42,005 nt of DNA from an uncultured Oscillospiraceae bacterium (GCA_947600025.1 CANQFY010000010.1:1-42005), one strand, 5' to 3'; shown: positions 16,987-25,436, counted from the stretch's first letter. The notes: generated by a model from the sequence alone, not told the origin. Program-made: numbers and translations.

Positions 16987-17645
16987 TTGCGAAGCTGAAC
17001 GCTGCCGGGCTTCGGGCAGAGGAGAGCTACCCGGGCCGGCCCATTCCTTACTTACAGGATGTGGCGGCAGCAGTCTCCCTGGAGGAAGCGGATCTGGCAG
17101 AGAAAACCGCCACTGTGGCTGTGTCGGTGATGGCGCCGGCCAGACTAGGGGGCGGCGCCTGCCGGGCGCCCGCCGCCACCGCCGCCCAGGTGCTGGAAGC
17201 GCTTGGCGGAGTCTGGAAGCAGGGGCCCTGCGCCCTGGACGGAAAGGGCGACTGCTACCGGGTAAAGGTGTGTGCCGTCTTCTCGGGAGAAGCGGCGGAG
17301 GCCAGCTGGGCCGGAGCCCCTGTGGGATTCACCGTCCAGCAGGAAAACACGGTGCTTACCCACGCAGTGCGCTTTACTTTGACGCAGCAACAGGACCCAA
17401 AGAGCGGCCTCACGCTGGAGGCCTCCCCCATTACCTTTGAAATGGAAGAACAGTTCGCCCCGGGAGAGCCGGAAACCGTGCTTTCAGGCCAAAATTTCGT
17501 TCTGCGGATCCGCCGGCCCTCCAGCATCGAGATCCTTCGCGGCTGCCGATGGGTCGGGATCCACCGGGCCGATACCCTTGCCGGTCTCCGACAGATCCGC
17601 ACCGGAAGCGCCACCAGCCGCTCCATTGTCAATACGCTCAGCTGA
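16965..17645 (+). CDS. Last protein of the head cassette, possibly a neck or tail-terminator protein
   Basis: A 226-residue protein starting at ATG 16965, with GGAGCGGAGG at 16951-16960 as ribosome-binding site. The first ~40 residues (LIEQVIAKLNAAGLRAEESY) recall tail-terminator or tail-completion proteins, and the rest is beta-rich. It is the final gene before a strong terminator, so if it is a neck protein the cassette stops exactly where tail genes would begin. Function is not recognised with confidence. Confidence 0.45.
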   Translation: MGLIEQVIAKLNAAGLRAEESYPGRPIPYLQDVAAAVSLEEADLAEKTATVAVSVMAPARLGGGACRAPAATAAQVLEALGGVWKQGPCALDGKGDCYRVKVCAVFSGEAAEASWAGAPVGFTVQQENTVLTHAVRFTLTQQQDPKSGLTLEASPITFEMEEQFAPGEPETVLSGQNFVLRIRRPSSIEILRGCRWVGIHRADTLAGLRQIRTGSATSRSIVNTLS

Positions 17646-17665
17646 ACATCGCCCGGCATTCATTT

Positions 17666-17700
17666 GGGGAACAGGCTCCGCCTGTTCCCCTTTTATTTTT
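17666..17700 (+). terminator. Terminator after the head cassette
   Basis: A perfect ten-base-pair stem, GGGGAACAGG (17666-17675) with its complement at 17681-17690, closes CTCCG and is followed by TTTTATTTTTT. It separates the cassette from the asparaginase gene. Confidence 0.92.
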
Positions 17701-17705
17701 TCCGC

Positions 17706-17734
17706 TTGCTATTTTGAAGCCGGAAGGGTATAAT
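17706..17734 (+). promoter_or_regulatory. Promoter of the asparaginase operon
   Basis: TTGCTA at 17706-17711, a 17-base spacer and a perfect TATAAT at 17729-17734. The start of transcription near 17741 gives a leader of about 40 bases. It lies directly after the terminator of the head cassette. Confidence 0.8.
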
Positions 17735-17780
17735 AGAATTGAAAAGTTATAGGCCCGGTTTGGGCGGACGGAGAGTAGCC

Positions 17781-18779
17781 ATGAAAAAAAAGATATTGCT
17801 GCTGACCACGGGAGGCACCATTGCCTCGGAGCCGGGCAGCGAAGGCCTGGAACCTCATCGGGCCGGCGTCATGGAACGGGAACTCAATCAGCTGCGGACC
17901 TACTATACCGTCTCCGTCCGTGATCTGATGTGCCTGGACTCCTCCAACATCACCCCCCAGGAGTGGCAGAGTATCGCCCGGGATGTCTTCAACGACCGTG
18001 CCGGTTTTGACGGCATCGTGATCTCCCACGGCACCGACACCATGGCCTACACCGCCTCCGCCGTGACCTTTATGCTGCCGGATATCGATCTGCCGGTGGT
18101 GTTCACCGGCTCCCAGCTGCCCCTGCAAGACATTCTCTCCGACGGGCCGGACAATCTGCGTACCGCTTTCGCCATGGCGGCCGCGGGACACCCGGGGGTG
18201 TACATCGCCTTTGACCGGAAGGTGATGCTGGGCTGCCGGGCGGTGAAGGTGCGGGCCTCCGGCTTTTCCGCCTTTGAAAGCGTCAACGCCCGCTATGCCG
18301 CCCAGGTCACCAACCGGGGGCTGGTGGTGGATCCCACCGTCCTGCCTCGGCGGCGGGGACCGGCCCGGCTGGCGGAAAAAATCAGTCAGGACGTGTTCCT
18401 GGTGAAGCTGACCCCCGGCCTCTCCCCTACCATTTTCGACGCCCTGGTGCGGATGGGCTGTAAAGGCATCGTGCTGGAGGCCTTCGGCCTGGGCGGGGTC
18501 AACGTCCTCAACGAGGGCCTGCGGGGCATCCGGGCAGCGGTCCGGGCGGGCACCAGCGTGGTGGTCACCACCCAATGCCTGTACGACAGCTCCGACCTGC
18601 GGGTTTATCAGGTGGGCAGCCGTCTGCTGGAGCTGGGAGTCATCCAGGGCCGGGACATGACCTCCGAGGCCGCGCTGACCAAGCTCATGTGGGCCATCGG
18701 CCAGGGCATGGACCAGCGGCAGATTGCGGAGCTCTTCGCCACCAATCTGGCGGGGGAGATCACCGCCGAGGAAAACTAA
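17781..18779 (+). CDS. ansA: L-asparaginase, type I (cytoplasmic)
   Basis: A 332-residue enzyme hydrolysing L-asparagine to aspartate and ammonia. Both catalytic threonine motifs are present: TTGGTIAS with T13, and SHGTDTM with T85-D86. There is no signal peptide, so it should act in the cytoplasm. The start at ATG 17781 places the first motif directly at the N-terminus as in the family; an upstream open frame is not needed. It begins an operon of unrelated housekeeping genes with ppaC 17 bases downstream. Confidence 0.93.
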   Translation: MKKKILLLTTGGTIASEPGSEGLEPHRAGVMERELNQLRTYYTVSVRDLMCLDSSNITPQEWQSIARDVFNDRAGFDGIVISHGTDTMAYTASAVTFMLPDIDLPVVFTGSQLPLQDILSDGPDNLRTAFAMAAAGHPGVYIAFDRKVMLGCRAVKVRASGFSAFESVNARYAAQVTNRGLVVDPTVLPRRRGPARLAEKISQDVFLVKLTPGLSPTIFDALVRMGCKGIVLEAFGLGGVNVLNEGLRGIRAAVRAGTSVVVTTQCLYDSSDLRVYQVGSRLLELGVIQGRDMTSEAALTKLMWAIGQGMDQRQIAELFATNLAGEITAEEN

Positions 18780-18796
18780 AGCGGGAGGTGCGTTTT

Positions 18797-20410
18797 ATGG
18801 ACCCCATCTATGTTACCGGGCATCGGAACCCGGACACCGACTCCATCGTTGCCGCCATGGCCTACGCCGCTCTGCGCAATGCCCTGGGCGACCGGGAATA
18901 TGAGGCCGCCTGCCTGGGCCATGTGTCCGACGAGACCCAGATCGTGCTGGACCGGTTCGGATTCCAGCCCCCCAAGCTGATCACCAGTATGTACACCCAG
19001 GTGCGGGACCTGGATTTTGACGTTCCGCCGGTGCTGAGCGCCGCCGTCACCGAGGACCGTGCCTGGTCCGTTTTACAGCAGCAGAAGGGCATTTCCTCGG
19101 TGCCCGTTGCCAACGAGGACGGCACCCTGTACGGCATGCTCTCCCGGGAGGACGTGGCCAGCTACAACATGGCCCTGGTCACCGCCGGGGTGCTGGAGGA
19201 GGTGCCGCTGTTCAACGTCCTGTCCGTGCTGGAGGGGAAGATCCTCAATGACGCCGGGGAGGAAACGGATACCGTGGCCGGGGAGGTCACCATTGCCCTG
19301 CCCCAGAGCCGGGAGCATCTACTCTTCGACCGGAAGGACACCATCGTCCTGTGCGGCCACCAGCCGGACATGATCCGCCGGGCGTTAGATCTGAACGTCA
19401 ACTGCCTGGTGCTGTGCCAGGCGGAGCTGCCGGAGGAGCTGCGGGAGCTGCCCACCGAGACCTGCATCATCTCCACCCCCTTTGACGCCTACCGGGCCGC
19501 CCGGCTGATCTTCCAGTCCACCCCCATCGGGCGGATCTGCCGGACCAAGGATCTGGTCTGCTTCCACCTGGACGACCGGGTAGACGACGTGCGGGAGCAG
19601 GTGCTCCAGCACCGGGACTCCTGCTACCCCATTCTGGACGAGAACGACCGGGTGGCTGGGGTGCTGACCCGCTACCATCTGCTCCGCCCCCGGCGGAAGC
19701 GGGTGGTACTGGTGGACCACAACGAGGCCTCCCAGTCCGTTCCGGGGCTGGAGGAGGCGGAGATTTTGGAGATCATCGACCACCACCGGCTGGCGGATAT
19801 CCAAACCTCCAACCCTATCTACGTCCGCAACGAGCCGGTGGGCTCCACCAATACCATCATCGCCAGCATGTTTCAAGACCGGGGCCTGATGCCCTCGGAG
19901 AAAATGGCGGGCATGATGGCGGCGGCCATTCTGTCCGACACCGTCATGTTCAAGTCCCCCACCTGCACCCTCCGGGACCGGCGCACCGCCCAGCGAATGG
20001 CCCGGATCGCCAATGTGTCCCTGGAGGAGCTTGGGCGGGACATCTTTTCCGCCTCCCTGGAAAGCCGCACCGCCCGGGAGCTGCTTTTTACCGACTACAA
20101 GGAGTTCCACATCGCAGGCCACGCCCTGGGGGTGGGACAGGTCACCTGCATGGACAGCCCCCGGATGCTGGAACGGAAGGCGGAATTTTTGGAGCTGATG
20201 CGCGCCGCCGCCAAGGAAAAGGGGCTCTCCATGATCCTTCTGATGCTGACGGATGTGCTCTTGGAAGGCACGCAGTTGCTCTACATAGGGGACGACGACA
20301 CCATCTTCCAGGCTTTCGGCGTACCGCCCAAGGACAACGCCGTGTTCCTGCCCCATGTGATGAGCCGGAAAAAGCAGGTCATTCCCATGCTCTCCGCCCT
20401 CTGGGGGTAA
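18797..20410 (+). CDS. ppaC: Manganese-dependent inorganic pyrophosphatase with CBS-DRTGG regulatory insert
   Basis: A 537-residue family II pyrophosphatase that splits pyrophosphate to phosphate and pulls biosynthetic reactions forward. The DHH domain starts with GHRNPDTDS (metal ligands H9, D13, D15). It is interrupted after about residue 65 by a CBS domain, a DRTGG domain (about 130-240) and a second CBS domain, and then resumes with VDHNEASQS, DHH at 328-330 and GSTNTIIAS. In characterised clostridial enzymes of this layout the CBS pair binds AMP/ADP as inhibitors and ATP or diadenosine polyphosphates as activators. The ATG follows GGGAGG at 18782-18787. Confidence 0.95.
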   Translation: MDPIYVTGHRNPDTDSIVAAMAYAALRNALGDREYEAACLGHVSDETQIVLDRFGFQPPKLITSMYTQVRDLDFDVPPVLSAAVTEDRAWSVLQQQKGISSVPVANEDGTLYGMLSREDVASYNMALVTAGVLEEVPLFNVLSVLEGKILNDAGEETDTVAGEVTIALPQSREHLLFDRKDTIVLCGHQPDMIRRALDLNVNCLVLCQAELPEELRELPTETCIISTPFDAYRAARLIFQSTPIGRICRTKDLVCFHLDDRVDDVREQVLQHRDSCYPILDENDRVAGVLTRYHLLRPRRKRVVLVDHNEASQSVPGLEEAEILEIIDHHRLADIQTSNPIYVRNEPVGSTNTIIASMFQDRGLMPSEKMAGMMAAAILSDTVMFKSPTCTLRDRRTAQRMARIANVSLEELGRDIFSASLESRTARELLFTDYKEFHIAGHALGVGQVTCMDSPRMLERKAEFLELMRAAAKEKGLSMILLMLTDVLLEGTQLLYIGDDDTIFQAFGVPPKDNAVFLPHVMSRKKQVIPMLSALWG

Positions 20411-20413
20411 GCC

Positions 20414-21364
20414 ATGGGATTTGAAGGTCTGCTGGGCAATCCCCGGCTGAAGGAAAATCTGAAATCGTCCCTGGCGTCGGGGCGGCTGTCCCACTGCTAT
20501 CTGATCTCCGGGCCGGCGGGGTCCGGGAAGCGCACCTTGGCCCGGCTCCTGGCCGCCGCCATCCTCTGCCAGGGGGCGGGGGAAAAGCCCTGTCTGCGGT
20601 GCCGGGCCTGTCGAAAGGTTCTGGCCGGCACCCACCCCGACGTGATTACCGTAGACGATCCGGAGAAAAAAACCGTCCCCGTGGAGCGGATCCGGGCCGC
20701 CCGGGCGGAGCTTTACATCCGGCCCAACGAGGCGGAGAAAAAAATCCTGCTCATTCCCCGGGCCCAGGATCTGGGCATTTCCGGGCAGAACGCCCTGCTG
20801 AAGGTTTTGGAGGAGCCGCCGGGTTACGGCGTGTTTCTGCTTCTGACAGACGCGGCGGACAAGCTGCTGCCCACCGTCCGCTCTCGAAGCACGGAATTGG
20901 ACTTAAGTCCGCTTTCCCAGGACATTTTGATCCGGCAGCTGAAAAACGACTTCCCCCAGGCTGCTTCCGACGCCATTTCCCAGGCCGCCGCGCAGAGCGG
21001 AGGCTTCTTGGGCGCCGCCCGGGCCCTGCTGGAAGCCGAACCCGACGAAAACGCCCAGGCCTTCACCGCCTGCGTGGCCCAGTCCGATCCGGTGGCCCTG
21101 CTGCGACTGCTGATCCCCATGGAAAAGTGGAAGCGGGACCGGCTGATTGCCCAACTCCAGGTCTTTCTGGAACTGCTCCAAGGGGCTCTGGTATGTCAGG
21201 CGGGTCTGCCGGAGCCGGTGCCCGGCGCCCGGGAGATCGGCGCAAGGCGGGACGGCGCCACCCTCCTGCGGGGAGTGGAGGCGCTGAAAAAAGCCATCGA
21301 ATATGCCCAGGGCAACGTCTCCCCTGCCGCCGTGTGCGGCTATCTGGCGTATGCCCTGCGTTAA
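20414..21364 (+). CDS. holB: DNA polymerase III subunit delta'
   Basis: A 316-residue clamp-loader subunit of the AAA+ family. The P-loop region GPAGSGKRT is at residues 33-41, a four-cysteine zinc module uses C52, C60, C63 and C66, and the block GQNALLKVLEEPP lies near 125. The sensor segment reads VRSRSTEL. Unlike many delta' subunits the Walker A lysine is kept, as it is in DnaX; its length and lack of the C-terminal DnaX extension still favour HolB. It begins three bases after ppaC and precedes ricT, the same pairing as holB-yaaT in Bacillus. Confidence 0.88.
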   Translation: MGFEGLLGNPRLKENLKSSLASGRLSHCYLISGPAGSGKRTLARLLAAAILCQGAGEKPCLRCRACRKVLAGTHPDVITVDDPEKKTVPVERIRAARAELYIRPNEAEKKILLIPRAQDLGISGQNALLKVLEEPPGYGVFLLLTDAADKLLPTVRSRSTELDLSPLSQDILIRQLKNDFPQAASDAISQAAAQSGGFLGAARALLEAEPDENAQAFTACVAQSDPVALLRLLIPMEKWKRDRLIAQLQVFLELLQGALVCQAGLPEPVPGAREIGARRDGATLLRGVEALKKAIEYAQGNVSPAAVCGYLAYALR

Positions 21365-21381
21365 AAATAAAGGAGTTTACC

Positions 21382-22587
21382 ATGGATGAACAAGAATTAG
21401 CCTCCTCCGCCCAGGTGGTGGACGTCCAGTTCCGCCCGGGGCAGAAGGTCTACTATTTTGATCCCCAGGGGCTGAACCTGCGGCCCGGGGATCATGTGAT
21501 TATCGACACCGCACGGGGGCCGGAGTACGGCATCTGCACCAGCGCCAACCACCGGGTCCTGAACCGGGACCTGGCGGCCCCCCTGCGCCCCGTGCTGCGG
21601 CTTGCCACCCCCCGGGACGAGCAGATCGCCGCCGACAACCGGAACAAGGAAAAGCGGGCCTGCGACATCTGCAACCAGCGGATCCGGGAGCTGGGGCTGG
21701 ATATGCAGTTGGTCAGCGCCGAGTGCGCCTTCGACGGAAGCAAGCTGCTGTTCTTCTTCACAGCCGACGAGCGGGTGGATTTCCGGGAGCTGGTGAAAAA
21801 TCTGGCAGGGATCTTCCACACCCGGATCGAGCTGCGGCAGATCGGCGTCCGGGACAAGGCCAAGATGGTGGGCGGCCTGGGAATCTGCGGCAGGCCCTTC
21901 TGCTGCGCCAGCTTCCTGGAGGATTTTCAGCCCGTGTCCATCAAAATGGCCAAGACTCAGAATCTGAGCCTGAACCCCACGAAAATCTCCGGCACCTGCG
22001 GGCGGCTCATGTGCTGCCTCAAGTATGAACAGGACGCCTATGAGGATCTGCTCCGCACCAGCCCCAAGGCCGAGTCCCTGGTGGACACCCCCGACGGCCG
22101 GGGCACAGTGGTGGAGCTGGATCTGCTGCGCCAGCGGGTGCGGGTGCGCATGGAGGCCCAGCCGGAGACGGTGAACACCTACGCCAACACCGACATCGCC
22201 GTGCTGCGCAACGGCAAGGCCAAGAAAAACGACCCGCCCATTCCCGCCGACCTGGCCCCCATCTCCGGGGCCGGCAAGCGGGCAAAGCCCACGGAGGCCG
22301 AGCAGGAGGCGGTGCATCTGGAGCCCATCCGGTTCCGGTACAGCACGGACACCATCGCCGAGGCCTACGATCAGGAGGAGCCCAAGGAGGAGGACAGCGC
22401 TCGCCGTCCCCGCCGGAAGCGCCGGGCCAAGCCGGAGCAGGAGGCCGCCCCCCAGGCCCCGGCAGGCGAAGCGCCGGAGGCCGAGCGGAAGGACGCCGCC
22501 GAAGCCGGGGAAAAGGCCGAGCGCAAGCCCCGCCGCCGCCCCAATTTCCGGCGGAAAAAGCCCCGCCCCGGGCCTGCGGCGGAATAG
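21382..22587 (+). CDS. ricT: PSP1-domain protein, RicT/YaaT family
   Basis: A 401-residue cytoplasmic protein. In B. subtilis RicT (YaaT) forms a complex with RicA and RicF that carries iron-sulfur clusters and assists RNase Y and several phosphorelay steps. The PSP1 core spans about residues 10-230 and shows conserved cysteine motifs: CDICNQ near 94, GICGRPFCC near 169 and GTCGRLMCC near 206. The last ~110 residues are a low-complexity tail rich in Glu, Arg, Lys, Pro and Ala, longer than in Bacillus. The ATG follows AAAGGAG at 21370-21376. Adjacency to holB supports the call. Confidence 0.92.
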   Translation: MDEQELASSAQVVDVQFRPGQKVYYFDPQGLNLRPGDHVIIDTARGPEYGICTSANHRVLNRDLAAPLRPVLRLATPRDEQIAADNRNKEKRACDICNQRIRELGLDMQLVSAECAFDGSKLLFFFTADERVDFRELVKNLAGIFHTRIELRQIGVRDKAKMVGGLGICGRPFCCASFLEDFQPVSIKMAKTQNLSLNPTKISGTCGRLMCCLKYEQDAYEDLLRTSPKAESLVDTPDGRGTVVELDLLRQRVRVRMEAQPETVNTYANTDIAVLRNGKAKKNDPPIPADLAPISGAGKRAKPTEAEQEAVHLEPIRFRYSTDTIAEAYDQEEPKEEDSARRPRRKRRAKPEQEAAPQAPAGEAPEAERKDAAEAGEKAERKPRRRPNFRRKKPRPGPAAE

Positions 22588-22696
22588 AGCCTGCCCTTAA
22601 ATGCCTTTGACAAAATGAAATGTCAAGTGGGCGACTGTTTGACAATCGGCGTTTGTATGGAAAAAATCAAATAATACGGAAAGGAAAGATACCGTT

Positions 22697-22921
22697 ATGA
22701 AAAAAGTAATTTTCGGATGTTTTTTGATGCTTTCTGGTATTATAGGAGGCTCTGCGTGGCTTTTAGCGGAGTCCTATCTGGTGGAGCCCGGCGCGTGGTC
22801 GACTGTGTTCAATGTTTTTGGGTTTGACCGCGAAGAAGGCTATATTATCATTCTATTTTATGCGCTTGCCATCGTTGGCGCAGTTATTGCCATCAGGGAA
22901 TTGAGAAAAGAGGAAAAATAA
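22697..22921 (+). CDS. Small two-helix membrane protein
   Basis: A 74-residue protein with hydrophobic helices at about residues 5-24 and 49-66, and a lysine/glutamate C-terminus (RELRKEEK). I do not recognise the family. It has its own ribosome-binding site (GGAAAGGAAAG just upstream) and a strong hairpin terminator 27 bases after its stop. Upstream lie two TTGACA hexamers (22607 and 22639) and one inverted copy TGTCAA (22621), which could be promoter or operator elements. Base composition is lower in GC than the genes before it, marking the edge of the conserved block. Confidence 0.6.
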   Translation: MKKVIFGCFLMLSGIIGGSAWLLAESYLVEPGAWSTVFNVFGFDREEGYIIILFYALAIVGAVIAIRELRKEEK

Positions 22922-22948
22922 CTCTAACATTACAAGTAGTGAAAAAGT

Positions 22949-22989
22949 AAAAATCGGCAAGTCTCTAACGAGTCTTGCCGATTTTTGGC
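22949..22989. terminator. Terminator after the small membrane protein gene (can act both ways)
   Basis: AAAAATCGGCAAG (22949-22961) pairs with CTTGCCGATTTTT (22974-22986) around a 12-base loop. The A-run on one side and T-run on the other mean it can stop transcription from either strand, suiting its place between the plus-strand gene and the minus-strand recombinase remnants. Confidence 0.88.
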
Positions 22990-23097
22990 TAACCACAATA
23001 AAAAAGATTTTTTCGGCGATTTGGGATATAGACTTGAACCCTCACCAAAAATGTCTTGTGTTTTCGGATTCGGTGGCAACTGCGGTCAGTCGCTTTT

Positions 23098-23534
23098 TTA
23101 GTAGAGCGGCTGTTCCACTTCGAGCCCGCCGGTAAAGACAACCTTGATCCTCTCTTTGGATTCTATTATAACACATTCCAGTATCTGTCGTAATATCTGG
23201 TCGTCAAATTTCATCGGGTGATTTTTCAGCCCGTCGAGGATGCCATAGATTTCATCGAGGCGGGATTTAGCGTTCTGGCGTTTTTGCATGACATCGGTAA
23301 TCTGCGAGAGCCGTTGTTCAAGGCTGGCTTTCTCATTCATCAGCTCGGTTGCTCTGCGCTCGTCGAACTGTTCGGCGTTTTCAGCGGATATGGCGCTCAT
23401 CATAGCTCCAAATTCAGCGTCGATCGCCGCAATCCGTATTGGAAGATCTTTACGACGGTATCCCGTTCTTGTGGATGGATGGCGATGACGCCATCTGTAA
23501 ATTGGTAGCCGTAAGGAAGCGTCCTCAATTTCAT
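23098..23534 (-). pseudogene. Serine recombinase remnant(s), frame-broken
   Basis: On the minus strand an ATG at 23534 overlaps the stop of the preceding recombinase piece (ATGA) and starts M-K-L-R-T-L-P-Y-G-Y with HPQERDTVVKIF soon after, the typical opening of a clostridial recombinase-domain protein. This frame ends after about 42 codons. A second frame continues from about 23450 to 23098 with the coiled-coil and tail of a large serine recombinase (DDQILRQILECVIIESKERI, then VVFTGGLEVEQ). The catalytic serine domain is absent. It looks like two genes collapsed by a deletion, or one with a frameshift. Confidence 0.7.
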
Positions 23535-23993
23535 TTTCGCTTGTACCTGCCTTTCTCGTCGATTTCTTCGGTCAATTCGATTCCGCCGGTCAAATGGAAG
23601 GTGATTCGTGTATTGTCGTTGACCGTTATGCTGTCAACGATTTGCCCGAACAGTTCTTCATCGAAGCGGTCTGTGGGAAGATAATCCTCCATGACGCTGT
23701 TCAGTTCCCTGATTTGCTCCAGCCACTCGTCATCTTCGTCTTCCGCCAGCTTCCCGCGCCGCTGGATGCGCAGTTCGTTGATTTTATTCCCGATCTCCGC
23801 CGTCTGCGCCGAATAGGCGGCGGCATTCAGCACACCGTTTGTATGGAGCCGGGTGATGACCAGGTTTCTGGCGTTGAGGTCGGCAATTTCCTTGTCGATC
23901 CGCTTGACTGCTTCCTGCGCGTCACTCATCCGGCTCTGCATGGCTTCGATCTGACGAATCAGCGTCCCCAAAAGGCTTCTTGGACATTTTTTA
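23531..23993 (-). pseudogene. Large serine recombinase, C-terminal fragment
   Basis: About 150 codons of the C-terminal part of a TndX/TnpX-type site-specific recombinase: a coiled-coil rich region (RMSDAQEAVKRIDKEIADLN) and the conserved tail FGQIVDSITV...ITFHLTGGIELTEEI. The resolvase catalytic domain, recombinase domain and zinc ribbon are missing. A KKCPRS stretch lies at the very 5' edge of the open frame. The fragment abuts the end of an epimerase fragment at about 23994. It shows that an integrative element or tandem recombinase cassette once sat here. Confidence 0.75.
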
Positions 23994-24452
23994 CCCCTCC
24001 GTAAATTCGATTTTGACAGTATTGCTTACACTTTCAAAGGCTTTCAGGACCGGCAGTGTCCCGTTTTCCCGCTCCGCATGACGACCCATGATGTAGCAGT
24101 TAGCGGGTTCCAAGCCGAGAACATAGTCTCCGCTGGCCATGCTGCGCCACTGGGACAGGATGGGAAGCGTATCGCCTGACCAGGAGATGGTCATGCTCAC
24201 GCCCAGTTCGGGGTTATGCAGGCACGCCCAGAAATCTCGTTTCATCTTCTGGAAGAAAACCCGCTCCTCCTCGCCGGGAATAGGTGGATCGAACGCACAC
24301 TCCCGGCCCAGACCTGTTTTGGCAAAGTCGGTGCGAGGGATCGTCTCCCGTTCCTCCGGCAGCGCCAGCCGTGCCTTTTCGCTGAGCAGCGGATAGCCAA
24401 AATTGCAGTGGTAGATCTGCATGATCTCCTGCATGAATAGAGTTCCTTGCTG
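23991..24452 (-). pseudogene. Aldose 1-epimerase-like (DUF4432), C-terminal half
   Basis: About 150 codons resembling the C-terminal half of DUF4432-type aldose epimerases: YHCNFGYPLLSE near the start, a DPPIPGEEERVFF block, and SGDYVLGLEPANC near the end. The reading frame is closed upstream by a TGA at 24455-24453, and no N-terminal half or proper start is found, so the gene is truncated. It lies downstream of rhaD in the same direction and may be the broken last gene of the sugar operon. The family call is from memory of the C-terminal pattern. Confidence 0.6.
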
Positions 24453-24623
24453 TCAAACACACTGTTACACTTCCTATATCCTTAATAGCTTCTGTATAAA
24501 GCCTGATCAGAGAAAGAGCCTGTGCAGCGCAAATGGAAATATCTGTGGACTTTTCCAGATAGGGCAGTGGGCCAAGGACAGAATTCCTTTTGCCCTTTTT
24601 ACTTTGCCAATTTCAAAAATGCC

Positions 24624-25436
24624 TTACGCCAGGTATCCATCCCTGCCTTTGACGCCGAAACGGGCCTCCAGCTGGTGCATCATGTCGTCGGTGATGGTGG
24701 TCACCCGGGGCAGGTGGGCGATCTTCATGTAGATCTCCGCCGCCTTCTCCGCCGTCTCGATGAGGCCGAAGGTCTCGTCCAGGTCCTTCCCGGCCCCGTA
24801 GATGCCGTGCAGGCTCCAGACCACCAGCCGGGCGGTCTTCATTTTCTCAGCCGTGGCCTCGCCGATCTCGTTGGTGCCGCAGAGCATCCAGGGAAGCACG
24901 TTCACCCCGTCCGGGAACACCACGATGCACTCGGTGCACATCTGCCACAGCGTGCGGGTGAATTCCCGCTCGTCCAGGGTATGCACGTATGTCATGGCCA
25001 GCAGATTTGCCGGATGGCAGTGCATGACCACCCGGTTTTCCGGGTCCACCTTCAGCCGGGCCACATGGCTCATCATGTGGGCGGGAAACTCGCTTGTGAA
25101 CCGGCCTCCGTCGGTGAAGCCCCAGAGGAGCTCCGCTGTTCCGCCGCCGTCCGTCAGGCGGACCAGGCCCAGGTTCACCTCCGGTGCGTATTGGACATTT
25201 TTGAAATACTTGCCGGTGCCGGTGACCAGAAAATATTTCCCCTCCAGTTCCGGGGCGGTAAATCCTGTGGGGATGGAACACAGGACAGTATTGGAGTTTA
25301 CATAATCTTGTATCTGTTCTTCCTCCAGCAGCAGGCTGATGTTGCCGCCGTTCCGCTCGTTCCAGCCGTGGTAATACATATTGGTGGCGGTGCGGATCAT
25401 CTCCGTCATAAAGGGCGCGGTCAGGATATCTTTCAT
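24624..25436 (-). CDS. rhaD: Rhamnulose-1-phosphate aldolase
   Basis: A 270-residue class II aldolase that cleaves L-rhamnulose 1-phosphate to dihydroxyacetone phosphate and L-lactaldehyde. Zinc-ligand motifs are visible: HCHPANLLA near residue 139 and LHGIYGAG near 210, with the acid/base glutamate region SEFPAHM near 115. The N-terminal GWNERNGGNIS block binds the phosphate. It is the last intact gene of the operon; its ATG overlaps the rhaA stop by four bases. GC-rich codon use matches rhaA and rhaB and the first half of the window. Confidence 0.96.
   Translation of the reverse strand: MKDILTAPFMTEMIRTATNMYYHGWNERNGGNISLLLEEEQIQDYVNSNTVLCSIPTGFTAPELEGKYFLVTGTGKYFKNVQYAPEVNLGLVRLTDGGGTAELLWGFTDGGRFTSEFPAHMMSHVARLKVDPENRVVMHCHPANLLAMTYVHTLDEREFTRTLWQMCTECIVVFPDGVNVLPWMLCGTNEIGEATAEKMKTARLVVWSLHGIYGAGKDLDETFGLIETAEKAAEIYMKIAHLPRVTTITDDMMHQLEARFGVKGRDGYLA

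Larger units (their letters stand above)
11224..17645 (+). mobile_element. Phage head/packaging cassette without tail, lysis or integration genes
   Basis: Nine co-directional genes, with overlaps or short gaps, in the canonical order TerS-TerL-portal-protease-decoration-capsid-three completion proteins. All appear intact. The flanks are chromosomal (glf and the small peptide on the left, asparaginase on the right), and no integrase, repressor, att-like repeat or tRNA is visible. GC content matches the neighbouring core genes, which suggests long residence. Candidates are a domesticated particle, a capsid-forming satellite-like module, a GTA-like module or an unusually tidy prophage remnant. 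Confidence 0.75.

Noticed and set aside
11103-17705. Attachment-site repeats flanking the head cassette
   Set aside because: The terminators on both sides share only general hairpin-plus-T structure; their sequences differ and no direct repeat of useful length is visible.
23025-23060. tRNA-like stretch near the recombinase remnants
   Set aside because: A CTTGAACCC segment resembles a T-arm, but no cloverleaf can be built around it.
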